Shown: positions 63,853 through 64,000 of the stretch, piece by piece
How the letters are laid out: each line of letters begins with the position of its first letter
How positions within the stretch are numbered: the stretch's first letter is position 1
Assembly: GCF_900114545.1 (NCBI RefSeq)
Contig: NZ_FOTI01000003.1
Location: 85,535-149,534 of the forward strand
DNA: 64,000 nucleotides
Source of the DNA: Halanaerobium salsuginis
GTDB lineage: Bacteria > Bacillota > Halanaerobiia > Halanaerobiales > Halanaerobiaceae
Direction: 5' to 3'
The notes under the pieces: generated by a model
Told to the model about the DNA's origin: nothing
The model's input: the letters and a program-made list of their open reading frames with translations, nothing else
Databases searched by the model: none
Translations under genes and position numbers: made by a program

Positions 63853-63999
63853 CTACCTCCGTGGTTGATATATTTCGCCTTTGCTTAGCAGAGCAAAAAC
63901 GAGACGGACAAATTTACGTGCTGTAAGCACGAGGGCTCTTTTGTGTTTGTGCTTTGGAACTTCATTATACTTTTTGTAGTAGTAGTTTTTATAGCTATC
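63853..63999 (-). mobile_element. IS110-family-like transposase, C-terminal fragment
   Basis: 48 residues on the minus strand ending at TAG (63853-63855), cut by the window edge. The translation includes HKHKRALVLTARKFVRLVFALL, resembling the C-terminal end of IS110-family transposases (DEDD plus Ser recombinases). The rest of the element lies to the right. Family call is from memory of similar C-terminal sequences, so moderate confidence. Confidence 0.6.
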
Positions 64000-64000
64000 A

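Noticed and set aside
1..64000. CRISPR arrays, rRNA genes, prophage
   Set aside because: No regularly spaced direct repeats, no rRNA-like sequence and no phage structural genes were seen.

Overview
The window is AT-rich, uses TTG and GTG starts freely, has strong Shine-Dalgarno sites, and carries selenocysteine decoding, proline reductase, TRAP and ABC uptake systems and no oxygen-dependent enzymes. This fits an anaerobic, amino-acid- and sugar-fermenting member of the Bacillota or Halanaerobiales type; the species is an inference from gene content only. Layout: (1) 1-9.3 kb is housekeeping: the end of prfB, a DUF5693 membrane protein, csaB and a TagA/WecG glycosyltransferase, a YitT protein, the protease ctpA, a LysR regulator and proS. 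(2) 9.3-19.4 kb is the D-proline reductase locus: the sigma-54 activator prdR, then prdC-prdA-small gene-prdB-prdD-prdE-prdF-tauE behind a near-consensus -24/-12 promoter, closed by a strong terminator. PrdC and PrdB both contain in-frame UGA (selenocysteine) codons with hairpins just downstream. (3) 19.4-30.1 kb holds an NSS transporter, two paralogous double-cubane (HgdB/YjiM-like) anaerobic reductases with one shared activase, an ECF S component, a TudS-like desulfidase, a C_GCAxxG_C_C protein, a TDT carrier, YedF and a polar amino acid ABC importer. (4) 30.2-36.5 kb is the selenium machinery: selA, selB, tRNA-Sec, a cysteine desulfurase, selD (itself a selenoprotein) and a Se/S carrier-like protein. 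Regions 2-4 form one continuous selenium, sulfur and Stickland island of about 27 kb. The part with the least understood function is the double-cubane reductase set inside it.\n\n(5) 36.5-49.3 kb holds a HAD phosphatase, a YtfQRT-YjfF type sugar ABC transporter, a MarR/MFS pair with matching operators, a UgpBAE-UgpQ glycerol-phosphate set without its ATPase, and a PRC-barrel protein. (6) 49.4-56.4 kb is uvrB-uvrA-uvrC. (7) 56.6-63.6 kb is a 2-hydroxy-acid module: two paralogous GntR regulators, a DctPQM TRAP transporter, a D-2-hydroxyacid dehydrogenase and a LarA-type nickel-pincer racemase, with shared operator-like sites. (8) The right edge cuts into an IS110-like element on the minus strand, with a structured non-coding stretch next to it.\n\nHow they work together: PrdF converts L-proline to D-proline, PrdA/PrdB reduce it to 5-aminovalerate, and PrdC probably feeds electrons. 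SelA, SelB, SelC and SelD supply the selenocysteine that PrdB, PrdC and SelD need. The cysteine desulfurase, YedF and Se/S carrier-like proteins plausibly route selenium or sulfur.
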